Part shown: positions 24,563 to 35,490 of the stretch, one piece after another
Position numbering within the stretch: position 1 is the first letter of the stretch
Layout: every line of letters starts with the position of its first letter
NCBI GenBank assembly: GCA_028571685.1
Contig: CM053146.1
Span: 115,171,431-115,235,430 of the forward strand
Origin: Heterohyrax brucei
Lineage: Eukaryota > Chordata > Mammalia > Hyracoidea > Procaviidae
DNA: 64,000 nucleotides
Direction of reading: 5' to 3'
Program-made: the position numbers and the translations under genes
Notes under the pieces: generated by a model
What the model was told of the DNA's origin: nothing
The model's database searches: none
What the model saw: the letters and a program-made list of their open reading frames with translations, nothing else

Positions 24563-24718
24563 GAAAAAACATTGCTATCAGGTCAATTCCAATTCACAGC
24601 AACTCTGTAAGACAATGTAGAAGTTTCTTATTGGGTTTCCAAGGAGCAGTTGGTGGATGCAAGCTGCTTACCTTCCAGTTTACAGCTAAGTTCTCAACCA
24701 CTGTGCCACTAGGGCTTA
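24563..24718 (-). repeat. AfroSINE
   Basis: AACATTGCTATCAGGTCAATTC, CAGCAACTCTGTAAGACAATG, GGGTTTCCAAGGAGCAGTTGG, ending CTGTGCCACTAGGGCTT. Confidence 0.9.
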
Positions 24719-24839
24719 CTGCATGCATAAACTATTGCATTCTCTCTTATTGTATTTAAATTTTTAATGCTGATTACAACCCACTAAATTAATCTTGCTT
24801 TCTACAGTGTTTGAAATTTAAAATATCTGTGCTAAAATA

Positions 24840-25029
24840 TGGGAAACCCTAGTGGTAGATTGGTTAAGTGCTACAACTGCTAACCAAAATTTCTGAATTT
24901 CAAATCAACCAGGTGCTCCTTGGAAACCCCATGGGGCAATTCTACTCTGTCTTGTAGATTTGCTGTGAGTCAGAATCTATTCAGTGGCAATGGCAATGGC
25001 AGTGGGTTTTTTTTTTTTTTTTTTTTTTT
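24840..25029 (+). repeat. AfroSINE with expanded T-rich tail
   Basis: GGGAAACCCTAGTGGTAGATTGG, CAAATCAACCAGGTGCTCC, ACCCCATGGGGCAATTCTAC and GGCAATGGCAATGGCAGTGGG. A run of about 20 T follows, perhaps an expansion of the usual GGGTTTGGTTTT end. Confidence 0.9.
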
Positions 25030-25721
25030 GGTGCTAAAGTGTAGTTTTAGATAATATGGACATAGTGATCTAAGTTAGTAGCATGTCTGATTCCATATGT
25101 TTTCTCAGAATACCTTCTTACCAAATGTGTTACATACACTACCCTTGGAACTTTTTTTTTTTTTTTTTGTCTTCAATTTTAGGAGAACAGATCATACTGA
25201 CAAGAGGTTAGCCTGCTTCTCAGTGAAGTCTCCTACTTTTTGGTTTTATTTTAATTAGTTTGTGTTTATCTCTGCTAATTCTTTACATCACCCACGAAGC
25301 ACACTGATGATGCATCTATTTTCCTTCCCCCATCAGGGAAGGAGACCTTCTCAGAACAAATAAATTTCCTCTCACACTGCCTCCTTTCCATTCTGAAGTT
25401 GGCTCCTCACATAGCTTTATCCCAAAATTTCAGGATCCTACCCCATCCCCTCAAGATTATCTTGTTCTAAGTAAATTTTGTTATTTCTATTTTTCTGGAC
25501 TCTGTCCCTTATTTTGAGTAAAATTTCATTGCATGGTATCAGATTATAACCATTTGCTAATTCCATTGTAGTTTGTCTTCCCAATTTCTCAGCTATTTAT
25601 TGTTTTAGATTCTCAAAAATAGAAGTAACCACAGTTTTACTCGACTCATTTCTTATAGTCTCTTGTTAGAGATTCTTGATTTAGCAGAGATATGATGAAA
25701 GTGATGTTAGAGAGAGATTAT

Positions 25722-25898
25722 TCTCAAAACTCATTGCCATTGAGTCATCTGAGTTAATTTGAGTCATTGAGTCAGTTACAACTCTGTGTAGTACAAGTTG
25801 AACTTCTCTGTAGGGATTCCAAGAAGTAGCTAATGGATCAAACTGCTGATTGTGGTTAGCAGTCTGAGCTCTTTAACCTCTGTGTCACCAGGGCACCA
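25722..25898 (-). repeat. AfroSINE, diverged
   Basis: AAACTCATTGCCATTGAGTC (with a local duplication of the GAGTCA word), GGGATTCCAAGAAGTAGC, GTTAGCAGTCTGAGCTC, ending GTCACCAGGGCACC. Confidence 0.85.
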
Positions 25899-25964
25899 GC
25901 AACCTGTTAAGGTATAGATTAAAATAGGGTGAAGTGACATACCAAAAGCTCTTAGAATAATCTA

Positions 25965-26190
25965 GGCCAGCCTTATTCACTAGAACTTTCTGCAGTGATG
26001 AAATTAGTGTGTATTTGCAATGTCCAGTTTGGTAGCCACTAACCACATGTGAATATTGAACAAGTGAAATATGGCTTGTGCAACTGAGGAGCTGAATTTT
26101 TAATTTAATTTAGTTTTAATTAACTCACATATAAATTTAAACAGCTACATATGACTAATGGCCACCATGTTGGACAGGTCTAGACAATAA
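25965..26190 (+). repeat. MER5A (hAT-Charlie MITE)
   Basis: CACTAGAACTTTCTGCAGTG, GGTAGCCACTAACCACATGT, GAATATTGAACAAGTGAAAT, GCAACTGAGGAGCTGAATTT and GGCCACCATGTTGGACAGG give a nearly complete copy with matching inverted ends. Confidence 0.85.
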
Positions 26191-26424
26191 ATTTAAAGCC
26201 ATGAACACTAGTCTGTGGCTGAAGAAATAGAGATCAAAGAGAATATCCAAGAGGTTATGGAGAAAGAAGCAACAGTGTTTTGGTAGAGGAGGGCAAAAAA
26301 GTAGAGGAGGTTTAAATAATTCGAAGGCAGTGTGCGGGGAGAACTGGGAAACTAGTGTGGGTTTTTTTGTTTTGTTTTGTTTTTTCAGATAAAAGGAGCT
26401 ATGTATCAAGGGCTATTTTGAAAA

Positions 26425-26600
26425 GCAGTTTACTATCAGCTGCTAACCAGCTGACAGTTTGAATCCATCCATTGGTACCACAGGAGAAAGTGCTAGAGAT
26501 CTGCTTCTGTGAAAATTATATCCAAGGAAACTCTAAGAAGAAGTTCAACTCTTCAGAACATGGAGTTGCCATGTGTAAGAATCAACTCTGTGACAACAGG
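26425..26600 (+). repeat. AfroSINE, long subfamily, diverged
   Basis: ATCAGCTGCTAACCAGCTGAC, GAGATCTGCTTCTGTGAAAA TTATA and AGTTGCCATGTGTAAGAATC identify the long form. Confidence 0.8.
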
Positions 26601-29102
26601 CTTATATTTATTTACTTTTTTAATTTCAGAATATAGATATATGAAATTGAGTTCATTTGGTAAGGGGATCTCCAGCTGGAAGTAATTACAAACAATTACA
26701 AATTCTCACGCTGAACGGAGGGGAGAGAGAGTGAAGTAACAACAACAAGATCTGTTTCCTTGACATTTCTGCCCTGAGTTTTTTGTGCTTCCATACGCTG
26801 CTTTTCAGGGACTGCCTTGTCCTCCTGCACCCGAAGAGACCCTGATAAATGGCGTAATAATGGCGGTTCAGAGAAATTACTATTTCACCTACTGAGTGAT
26901 TAATATGAAGTTAGTTATGGTAGCACTCACTGGTGCAGAGAGGATCAAGGAAGAATTTGTTTTTCTTTTAGAAAGAAAAAAAATACAAGATAAAATCGTG
27001 CTTGGCATACGCAATACTTTTCATCTGAGAAGCTCTGCATACTCAGCAAGCTTAATTAATGAGCAACTGTCTAAGAAAGAGAAGTGATGAAATCAGAATC
27101 TGCTGGGCTAGATAGTAGTGTACTATTTCTGTGATTTTTAAAAAAATCAAGCTTGGTGTTTTCCTCCACCATTAATGCACCAGCATACCACCCTACGGCA
27201 GCCAGGAGATACTTGTCTTCCTACGAAAAGATTGCTCCTGAAGATGTACCACTTCATGAGGGGCAGCAACCCCACACAATCCCATGCCCTGACTTTGGTG
27301 ATGTCCTTCAATCTATCTGCAATGGAAATCCATCTCCATCATGAACAGACAGCAAGCACTCTCCGGTAATGGTGTCAGTGCCATCCCTTGAAAGTTGGTT
27401 TTGTTGCAGAGTGAGGCAGGTTATTTTCTTTATTAAAAATTATTCAGAACAAACATCCATGAATCTAGGTCTAACATGCATTGAAAAGGGATGAGAGGGC
27501 CCCTTAACAGGTGTCCTACTGTGTAATCTTCCTTTCATCTTAATAAAAAATCCCTTGGAGATTCAAACGGCCTCTTGCAAAAATAAAAATTCCTCTAATT
27601 ATGTATGTGTAGGGTATGTGGTTTGGCCTAGTCAAAAGAGAAATGCAGTAATGTATCCTGGCATTAATTTTCATCTGTAGTGGCTTGAGGATAGATGTTT
27701 TTTTGGTCTTATACCTTCATTTTTATTGTTGTTATTGTTTCTGCCTCCCCTCCCCTATTTATTTTCTCCTCCTATCTACTCCCCCCAAAATAAGAAGATG
27801 AAACAAAAAAATGCTGTTCTGCCAAAAGGGAAAATGCACTGAAAGATCATGGCTTCTAAAGATTTTTTGCAAGGATGTGATGTTTTGTAAAATAAACCTA
27901 GCTGTCATGGGCAAGAACAGCTGTTTTGTTTGAAGAGAAGAAGATACTGAGGGATTTTAGTTTTTCTTTTTTTAACTCCACATCCAGATCCTCTAACAGA
28001 CCTATCCAAGTCAGATCTTTTACTTCTAGTCCAAAGTCCTCACATAGTCCCTAATTCTAGGACTTCCGGTTTGTCCCATTCTTTTTTAGACTCCTTCTTT
28101 AGCCAGAGGAGCAAGCATAATCTTACTTCTCTCCTAAGGCCTTTGTTTACCTGTTGAGGTGAAGTCACACTCCTGCCTCACTACTGCTGAACACCTCCCA
28201 GCACCACTGGGATCACCATTGTCCAATAATATGCCACAGTGACCTTTCCATTGTAGCACATAGCTAGGAATTTAGAAAACCTGATCTAACACTTTCCAGA
28301 GAAAATGTCAAATTGTGAGAATTCAGATAGACTTGGCATCCACCTAAGTACGTTTTTTTCTTCCCCCATTGCCAGTAGTCCATGTCATGGTACTGATTAC
28401 CAGCAGCATTCTGTAGTATCACTTAAGGCTCTCATGCTGTACAGTTCTGCCAGTAATGGTGTTTAATTTACTTATATGTGCCAATTCATCTCTGTCAGGA
28501 GCCTATTAATTTCTTCACTATTTTACTCTGTAGCCCATATGCAATGAGACACAATGATCCCCTCTGTGCAACCAAAAAACTTAGTCTCTTATAAATTATC
28601 TCCAGTCTCAGAGTTTCTGTATTTTTTCTTTTCTTTTTTTTCATATTTAAATCAATTTCTGCAAGCTCTTTTCTTTGTAAGAATACACAGGGACTTCAAG
28701 AGCCTGAAGTAGTGTAATCATAGAAAAAAGTACAAGATACTGATGGGCTCTTCAACAGATACACATCCCTGCCCCACGAAAGACTTTCATAAAATCACAT
28801 CGAATATGTTCTGTTCACACATGCACATCCCATTTGTGGAGAGAGAAAGTTAATGAAAATTAGCCTCTGACTCTGCAATCAGCTCAGTCATCAGTGGGCA
28901 AGATGTCAAACTACCTGTAACATTGCTTTAAAAATAAAGACCCGATAACAAAGATCAGGGATCTAAAATTAATCCATGAACTCTGCAATTGGCATTTCTG
29001 AGTGATGTAATCTTGCATAAACAGGAAAATGACAGCTTACAGACTGACTAGGAAGAGTTAACATCACTCCAGAAGAATATTTCAGTATATTAGCATGTAA
29101 AA
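26601..29102. other. Intron directly upstream of the PARD3B exon
   Basis: About 2.5 kb with no AfroSINE and few low-complexity tracts. The 26800-27420 part looks unique and contains moderately GC-rich patches. It is a plausible place for conserved non-coding sequence, but no exon is demonstrated. Confidence 0.5.
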
Positions 29103-29135
29103 CTCACGTCTATACTACTTGTGTTACCTTTTTAG
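29103..29135 (+). promoter_or_regulatory. 3' splice site (branch-like motif, pyrimidine tract, AG) of the PARD3B exon
   Basis: A CTCAC branch-like motif at 29103-29107 lies about 29 nt before a short T/C-rich tract that ends in TTTTTAG. The tract is interrupted by purines, so this is a moderate rather than strong acceptor. The reading frame opens directly after it, which fixes the exon start at 29136. Confidence 0.75.
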
Positions 29136-29438
29136 GATTGGAGCAAAACATCAGGAGCTAAGGGAAAAACAGGCAAGAGCTCTTGTGGATTACTCTGCCG
29201 GTGCCATTGGATCCCTGCATGATATGGATGATGATGAAATGGACCCCAACTACGCCAGGGTGAACCACTTCCGGGAACCGTGTACACCAGCAAGTATCTA
29301 TAGGTCCCCATCTCCACCTCGTCCTGGACCACTTGGTTACCCTCGGGATAGCCGTCCACTGTCTCCGGAGAGGGACCACTTAGAGGGTCTCTATGCTAAG
29401 GTCAACAAGCCCTACCATCCACCAGCTCCAGCTGACAG
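29136..29438 (+). CDS. PARD3B: Internal coding exon of a Par-3 family polarity scaffold (PARD3B, C-terminal region)
   Basis: This 303-nt exon is preceded by a TTTAG acceptor and followed by a GTAATA donor. It is open throughout and begins and ends inside a codon (phase 2 both sides), so skipping it would keep the frame. It encodes about 101 residues. It starts with a charged helix (IGAKHQELREKQARALVDY), then an acidic run (DMDDDEMDPNYARVNHF), a Ser/Pro-rich linker (RSPSPPRPGPLGYP) and an ERDHLEGLYAKVNKPYHP block. The opening helix and the LYAKVNKP block align, from memory, with the PARD3 segments RIQAKTREFRERQAR and ALYAQVKKP, but differ enough to point to the paralogue PARD3B. Par-3 proteins have an N-terminal oligomerisation domain and three PDZ domains and scaffold apical-junction polarity complexes. 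This exon lies after the PDZ domains in a largely disordered tail. No other exon is recognised in the window, as expected for a gene with very long introns. Assignment to the Par-3 family is firm; PARD3B over PARD3 is likely. Confidence 0.85.
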
Positions 29439-29444
29439 GTAATA
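29437..29444 (+). promoter_or_regulatory. 5' splice site of the PARD3B exon
   Basis: The sequence AG|GTAATA gives a canonical GT donor with acceptable +3 to +5 positions. The exon ends two bases into a codon (AG-). Human PARD3B, as I remember it, reads PADS here, so the next exon should supply C or T as its first base. Confidence 0.8.
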
Positions 29445-30962
29445 CAAGTTGGTGAAAGATGAATATAGTTTTCATTCAGTAATTTTTAGATCATTTCTAA
29501 AGCTGAGGCAGATAAAAATAATGCATCTTTCAGTCTATTAAAACTGAAATGACATGGTGCCTTAGAGAAGTGCTGTGCTTTAACCTCCCAGTGAGATATC
29601 AACCACCAAACAATAACGCCATGGCCAGTTATAAGGTAGAATGAACAAATAGCAGTCGTTGAATTCATGGTGCTACAGGGAGCAATTTTTGAAGGAATAC
29701 TGTACAGAGAACTAATGATGAGACCTTTGAAACAATACCATCCTTTCTCCTAAGAGCCCCACTGTGAAAGACTTTATCTAGGAAGATGACATGACCCTTG
29801 GAGGTGAAGAGTCAGACAACAGAAAACAGTGACTCCCAAGTAGACATGATTGAGTGGAATTAGAGGTAGCTGCAGCAAGGCAGGAGACTCTGAAAAGTAA
29901 GAGACCTGGGGATTTTTTACTCAAGGAATATGTGATCCTTTATAGATATTCATAGACGATCAGAGGTCGAAAAAGAGAAATTCTTGGCAATAGGAGTTTG
30001 ATGAAGTAGAGAAAAATAAGAGGTGACAAGGCCAATGATCCTCAGGCTTAGCAGCTAAGGAAGGAGATAATGGAACCGTCTGTCAGTACAACCTAAGTAG
30101 GTGGGAACACAATGACTCCAACCCCGCCTCCTGCCCAGAGTAAAATGCCTGCTCTGTTGGAGTCTGATTTAAGACAGTTTTAGTCAATACACATTGTTAG
30201 CTGAGCCTTGGAATTAGGCTCACTAGGAATGGGTTGACTGACCTTGGTCCATCCTGACTGTACCTTAAAATGTGGAGAGAGGAGGTAGACAATCACAAAA
30301 TCCTGTCTTTCTAAATGAAGAAAAGACTTATTTTCCAGATTTCTTTAGTCCTGACAACCACCCAAACCCTATTAGTAACCAGCTTTTGTGTGATAGCATG
30401 ATATATTGCATATGTTTACCGTTTACATTTCCCCAGCTGGGTGATATTATGCACTTTCAATTAGGTTGGGGAGAGGAAGGGAAATCATGGCATTTTTATG
30501 CAGACTGTAAAGTGTAGCTTCACAAGACTGATTACCTTTCAGAGCCTTTCCAATAACCAAGTGGGAAAGAAGGAGCAATTTTTAATCCTTACTGTCAAGC
30601 TTCCAGGTTGATAGCGTTAAAGAAAGATGGTCAAGTTTTTCTTTGGGATAAAATGAAAATATAAATTCCTATGACTGTGTGATACAGCCATAATAACAAA
30701 GCTGGTCATTCAAACGACTAGTTAAAAGGAGACTTTTTTATCCCCAGCCTTGATAAAGAGTTTTGAATTGTGTCATGTAAATGTGAACACTAGGCATGAG
30801 TCTCTTCCAGCCCAGACCAGAGCCAGTCTGCCTTTCCCTAAATCCCTAAAAGGTCCTCATAGGAGTCCTCTTTTCATATGCCCATTGCTAGAATCACCAG
30901 CACAGAGGTGTTGTTTCTATGAACTTCTCAAGCTAGTATTTCCTAACACTGATGTCATAGAA
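29439..30962. other. Intron downstream of the PARD3B exon
   Basis: Unique-looking sequence without AfroSINE. Open frames at 30272-30517 and 30750-31082 have no recognisable domain, and the second runs into a SINE stub. Confidence 0.5.
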
Positions 30963-31012
30963 ATAGCCAGCCAAGCCAGGTGCCATCGAGTCGGATCCGA
31001 CTCATGGCAACA
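30963..31012 (-). repeat. Ultrashort AfroSINE stub (3' end only)
   Basis: Only the terminal 40-50 bases of the SINE are present (AGCCAAGCCAGGTGCCATCG, then a perfect 16-bp palindrome GAGTCGGATCCGACTC and ATGGCAAC). This is a severe 5' truncation for a SINE. Confidence 0.75.
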
Positions 31013-32633
31013 AACATTTTATAAAAACGAAAACAAACAAAAAAAGCTGCTAGCTCAGTACATCTGGGAAATTCTGGGTTAGGCAACACACAGCACAGGT
31101 TTCCTTCCTGGAGTCTTCTTATGCCCCATATACTAAGGAACAGGAAGGTCTCCAAGAGGAGCAAACGATAGTCAGCGCTTATTGTCTGCTGAATGTTTGC
31201 TACCAATTTTTTTTTTTTATTCAGATCTTAAAGTCATTCTTTGGAACACTGTTTAAGCCAATTTTCACCCATGTAGACTTAACCAGGCATGAAATTTATT
31301 AACATAATCTTAGTGGTAGCCATTCTAGAATAAAATCAGGAACAAATAAGTTATGTACAGCCCAATCCAAGTTTATGTGTAAGTAATAGTCTTACTTTGG
31401 GTCCTGTCACCCGTGTATTAATCAGTCATCTGAAGTTGCCTTTCATGGAGTTTTAGACTGTTGTCACATTTTTGTATAGTAGATCAAGCATGACTCTTTA
31501 TACTCAGAGTTACCTTTATTTCGCTCTTTAATTAAACTGAAATCATTCCTCATTATTTAAGACTTAAAGCAAGCAGTTTCATCTTGGCACATAGTCAGCT
31601 TCTGGTAACATTAGCTTTCATCATCATCATCGTCATTATTATTGTTCAACTGTTCTTTCAATGACCTTCTGACCTGGCCTGGTTTTCCTGGCACCAAACG
31701 TGTCTAGGTGAAAACAAGATTGTTTCCATATTTATTCCAGAGTCTCAGAGTTGTATGGCAGTATCCTCTTGCTCCTAAGCAGGAGCTCTGAGTTCTAAGC
31801 CTACTTGGTGCATTTACAATGACAAGGTTCACTAGTTAATAAGTTCTCCTGTCCATTTTTCACTCATTCAGGTATTTATTTGGTGCATGTAGTGATTTAG
31901 ATACTGTGCTAAGCTCTGGGATGGTGCAAAGATTGCTAAGATATAGCACCAGTCCATGAAAACGGGGAGTCTAGCTGGGGAGGAGGGAAACACAGGTGGA
32001 AATCGATAATTGCCATATACGGGTAGTCTCCAACTTACCGTATGTTCAAGTTATGATGAGCCATGTTTAAGATCATCCGGGTTTGTTTTCTTTTTTTTTT
32101 TCCTGTACATCACATCACTGGTAATATGTACCACACAATGGGCAGCACCAAATTTTCTGAAGCTGTCATCCTCATGCCAACCTCCAGAGATAAATACAGA
32201 TCAGGTTTATAAAGATACTGCTAAGAGGCAATAATAATGAAAAGTAGAAGAAAATGAGGTGTTAGGCTTACATCAGAACTAACTTACCACAAAGTGTTCC
32301 AAACAGAACCCTGCTGTAGATGAGTCAGGGAGGACCTGCAACGTAAACAGCAGAAAAGGAAGTGGCTGACTTTCTAGTCTCAAAAAGTAGATGATATTTG
32401 TACTAGTTCTGAGAAGATCTGTAAGAACTGAATAGGGACTGTGAGAAAATTGTTTTCATAATAAAATAGTTAGCATGGCCAAGGGCTGAGTGTGCTGGGA
32501 GAACATGGTGAGTTAAGGAACAAAGAGAAAAGGAGGGTACCTTTCTCTCTTTACGGTGCTTCCAGGCTGGTAAGGATACAGAATAAACCCACACTTAGAG
32601 CACGGTGTATAAAGCACTTCTGTAGGGTGACAC
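31013..32633. other. Intron, no gene recognised
   Basis: Mostly unique sequence. 31870-31980 resembles a common ancient mammalian repeat (ATTTATTTGGTGCATGTAGTG, CTGTGCTAAGCTCTGGGATG) of uncertain family. CATCAT triplets occur near 31618-31636. Confidence 0.45.
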
Positions 32634-32792
32634 AGCAACCCTGGTGGCGCAGAGGTTAAGTGCTATGTCTGCTGACCAAAAGGTCAGCAGTTCAGATCTG
32701 CCGGGCGCTCCTGGGAAACTCTATGGAGCAGTTCTGTTCTGTCCTATAGGGTCGCTATGAGTCGGTACTGACTCGACAGCAGCGGGTAAGGT
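32634..32792 (+). repeat. AfroSINE, young-looking
   Basis: GCAACCCTGGTGGCGCAGAGG, CAAAAGGTCAGCAGTTCAGA, CCTATAGGGTCGCTATGAGTC and ACTGACTCGACAGCAGCGGG. It keeps several CpG positions (GGTCGC, CTCGAC), so it is one of the least decayed copies here. Confidence 0.95.
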
Positions 32793-33190
32793 AAGCACGG
32801 GGTAGCTGTTAGGGCCAGAACTGTTGGGTCTGAGGCTCAGGGGGCAACAGCGGTGGAAAGAAACCTGGAGGTGAGAGGAGCGTGGTGTTAGAGGAAGAAC
32901 AGCAACAACAAATCTCAGTAAAACAGAAACCTGAGGTGAGAGAAGCAAATGGCAGAGAGAAAACGAAGGAATCAGAGAGCTGGGCAGGAAGCCAATGGCA
33001 GAGCACTGGAGGCCTGGCTGACGAGCTGGAACTCCCTCCTGAGAGCATTGTGGCCAAGGCTGGGCGAGCAAAGTGGTCACTGAAGGGTGTGAAAGTGAGA
33101 CAGAATCCTGAATCTCAGGAAGCCATTAGTGGCTCGGGCGGTGGCCTTACTGTAAGTAATGCCACAGAGTGACCTGTCGCCTAGCCCACA
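32793..33190. other. G-rich unique interval between two repeats
   Basis: Both strands are open over long stretches here (32721-33172), which reflects the purine bias of the plus strand and not a gene. No homology is recognised. The plus frame at 32882-33172 is Gln/Glu/Lys-rich and lacks splice sites I can support. Confidence 0.45.
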
Positions 33191-33194
33191 TCAG

Positions 33195-33575
33195 CTTCAC
33201 AGTCACCACCACCGTTTGAGTCCATGGTCATGGCTACTGTGCCAAGACACCTGGCCAAAGGTCCCCCTCGTCCTTGCTGACCCTCGACTTCACCATAAAC
33301 AATGTCTTTTTCCAGCAATTCATCCTTCCTGAGGTGGTCAAGCAAGAGGGATACTAGAGTCTGTTATGATCCCTAAGGTTTTCAACCGCTGAGTTTTAGA
33401 AATAGATGGGCCTTTTTTTCCCTAATCTATCTGAGTTCGAAAGCTCTGCTGAAACCTGGCCAGCATGGGTGACCCTTCTGGTGTCTGAAACACCAGTATG
33501 ATACCATTGAGTATCACCGCAGCGCATATTCCAACGCAGTACATCAAACTGAGACAGGTACTACAGAAGCCAGGA
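33195..33575 (-). repeat. RTE-derived composite: 3' end joined to 5' region
   Basis: Read on plus, the first half (33195-33345) matches the reversed RTE 3' region (GGTCATGGCTACTGTGCCAA, CTTGCTGACCCTCGACTTCA, TTTTTCCAGCAATTCATCC). The second half (33375-33575) matches the reversed RTE 5' region (AGGTTTTCAACCGCTGAG, AGCTCTGCTGAAACCTGGCC, GTGTCTGAAACACCAGTATG). The core coding part is missing. Confidence 0.65.
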
Positions 33576-33650
33576 TTAGTAATGACTTCCCCTGTTGTGG
33601 TCATTAAACGTAATTTCACATTTCATAATCTTTTTTTCTACTCTTATACA

Positions 33651-33810
33651 TGGAAACCCTGGTTGCATAGTGGTTAGGGCCTACGTCAGCTCACTAAAAG
33701 TTCAAATCTACCAGGCATTCCTTGGAAACCCTGGGGGGCAGTTCTGCTCTGTCTTGTAGGGTCACCTGTGAGTTGGAATCAACTCAGTGGCAGGCAGTTT
33801 GGTTTGGTTT
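33651..33810 (+). repeat. AfroSINE with 8-bp target-site duplication
   Basis: TGGAAACCCTGGTTGCATAGTGG, AGTTCAAATCTACCAGGCA, TTGTAGGGTCACCTGTGAGT and GGCAGTTTGGTTTGG. It is flanked by CTTATACA at 33643-33650 and 33817-33824. Confidence 0.95.
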
Positions 33811-33824
33811 TGTATACTTATACA

Positions 33825-35100
33825 CGTATGTCCATGCCTGCCCCTAATAACTGCCACAGATCTCTACCCCAGTGGCTACCTAATAGGCATAGCTTCTGTC
33901 TGGTATCCTTCTGTTTCTCTAGGGTTGGCCCTAAATCTTCAATCCCTTTAAAAAAACATGACTTATAAATGATTCATTTGTAAATGATGGTGGTTAAAAA
34001 GAAAAGCCATGCCACCACGACAGAGACATATGTCTAGATTACAGCAGTGCTCTGTCTTGATTTGAGCATAGTGTGAATTAAATCCTGCCCCCTAAAGCCT
34101 GACAACTACTTAGGGTTTATAGTGTGTTAGTTTCCACTGAAGCACCAGCATTTAGGGCCCCTACAGCATATAAACATTAAAGCTTTATGTTTCAATGCAG
34201 ATAATCCGTAGACTGAAGAGGTATATGTGGCATTTGTCACAGTTCTGGTTTTGCATTAGTTTCTGTGATTATTTAATTTTTCTTTACCAGACATTGAAAA
34301 ACTAGTTTGATCACACACCCTATCAGTTAAAAATGTTCTAATTGTTAAACTTCCAAAATATAAATTTATGTACTTATTTCTAAATGACGTACACTTACCT
34401 TTCTAAAATGTTATCTATATTGTAAAAACACTAAACATGGAAATTTAACAGTAAGTAAAAGTTCTAGCATGTACTTCTCACCCACAAATGGGATATTCTA
34501 GCCCATTTTGGAGACCATCCATCTCACCCCCAGGCTCCTTGGGTCTACATGTGCCCAGAGCTGTGTACACTTGGTTTTGCTCACCATTATCTCCCTAGCT
34601 CCTAGGGAAATAGAGTCAGTACACAGTAAAGATTTAGGGAATAAATGAACGATTTCACAGCATTTTAGAGGTGGATAGGACTATAGGTGGTCAAGCCCCA
34701 CATCCTATTTAGCAGGGGCATCTCCCTTGAAATCCCTTTGAAGGCGTTAACTCCACCCATGTTGGCATACTTCCAGTGACTGGGATTCCCAAGGTATCCC
34801 TTTTCACTTTCAGTGCACTCTAATTGATAGAAACGTCACCTTTTATCCATCCAAAAGCTGTCTTCACGTAATATTCACCATGCGTCCCACATGGGCCTAC
34901 CTAGAAGCAGAATCTAAGCCCCATTAAAGCCATTCACATATTTGAAGGGGACTTCCATGACCACTTTCATTAACCTGTGGAACTGCAAACACGTGTTTTC
35001 TGAGCTCAGAGCTAGCCTTACAAAGATGAACAAACACATAGAGTACCTGACCTTCAGAAGGTCACTATATTATCAATATCCGAATCAGTTCCGTGTAAAT
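33825..35100. other. Intron, no gene recognised
   Basis: Unique-looking sequence. 34570-34650 (CTCCCTAGCTCCTAGGGAAAT, ACACAGTAAAGATTTAGGG AATAAATGAA) resembles an L2 3' end. Confidence 0.45.
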
Positions 35101-35104
35101 CCTT

Positions 35105-35490
35105 CCAGCGGCTGTGTTGTTGTTACTGGTGCTAGTTACTGTCAGGTTGCTTTGACTCACGGTCACCTCATGTACAACAGAACAAAACATTGCCCTGCTC
35201 TGGGCCATCTTCGTAAGCATTATTATGTCTGAGGTCATTGCTGTGGCCACTGAAGTGTGTCCCAACCTTCCAACACTATCTCAGACAATATTTTGTTGTG
35301 ATCCACAGTGTTTTCACTTATGCATTATTGGAAGTGGATTCCCAGGCCTTTCTTCCTACTCTATCTTATCCTGAAAGTTCAGCTGAAACTTGTCCACTGC
35401 ATATGACCCTACCAGTATCTGAAATACCAGTGACATAGTGTCTAGCAACATAGCAACACACAAGGCACCACAGTGGGAGAAACTGACAGT
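35105..35490 (-). repeat. RTE-derived composite, second copy
   Basis: It has the same structure and orientation as 33195-33575. Reversed RTE tail: TTGTTGTTACTGGTGC, GTACAACAGAACAAAACATTG, TGTCTGAGGTCATTGCTGTGG. Reversed RTE 5' region: AGGCCTTTCTTCCTACTCTA, TCAGCTGAAACTTGTCCACTG, GAAATACCAGTGACATAGTG. The open frame at 34942-35232 overlaps it and is spurious. Confidence 0.7.

Noticed and set aside
29132-29379. Minus-strand open frames opposite the PARD3B exon
   Set aside because: They are antisense shadows of a real plus-strand coding exon with proper splice sites.
32721-33172. Long open frames on both strands (96-119 aa)
   Set aside because: They overlap each other in several frames, run into an AfroSINE, match no known domain and follow the purine bias of the plus strand.
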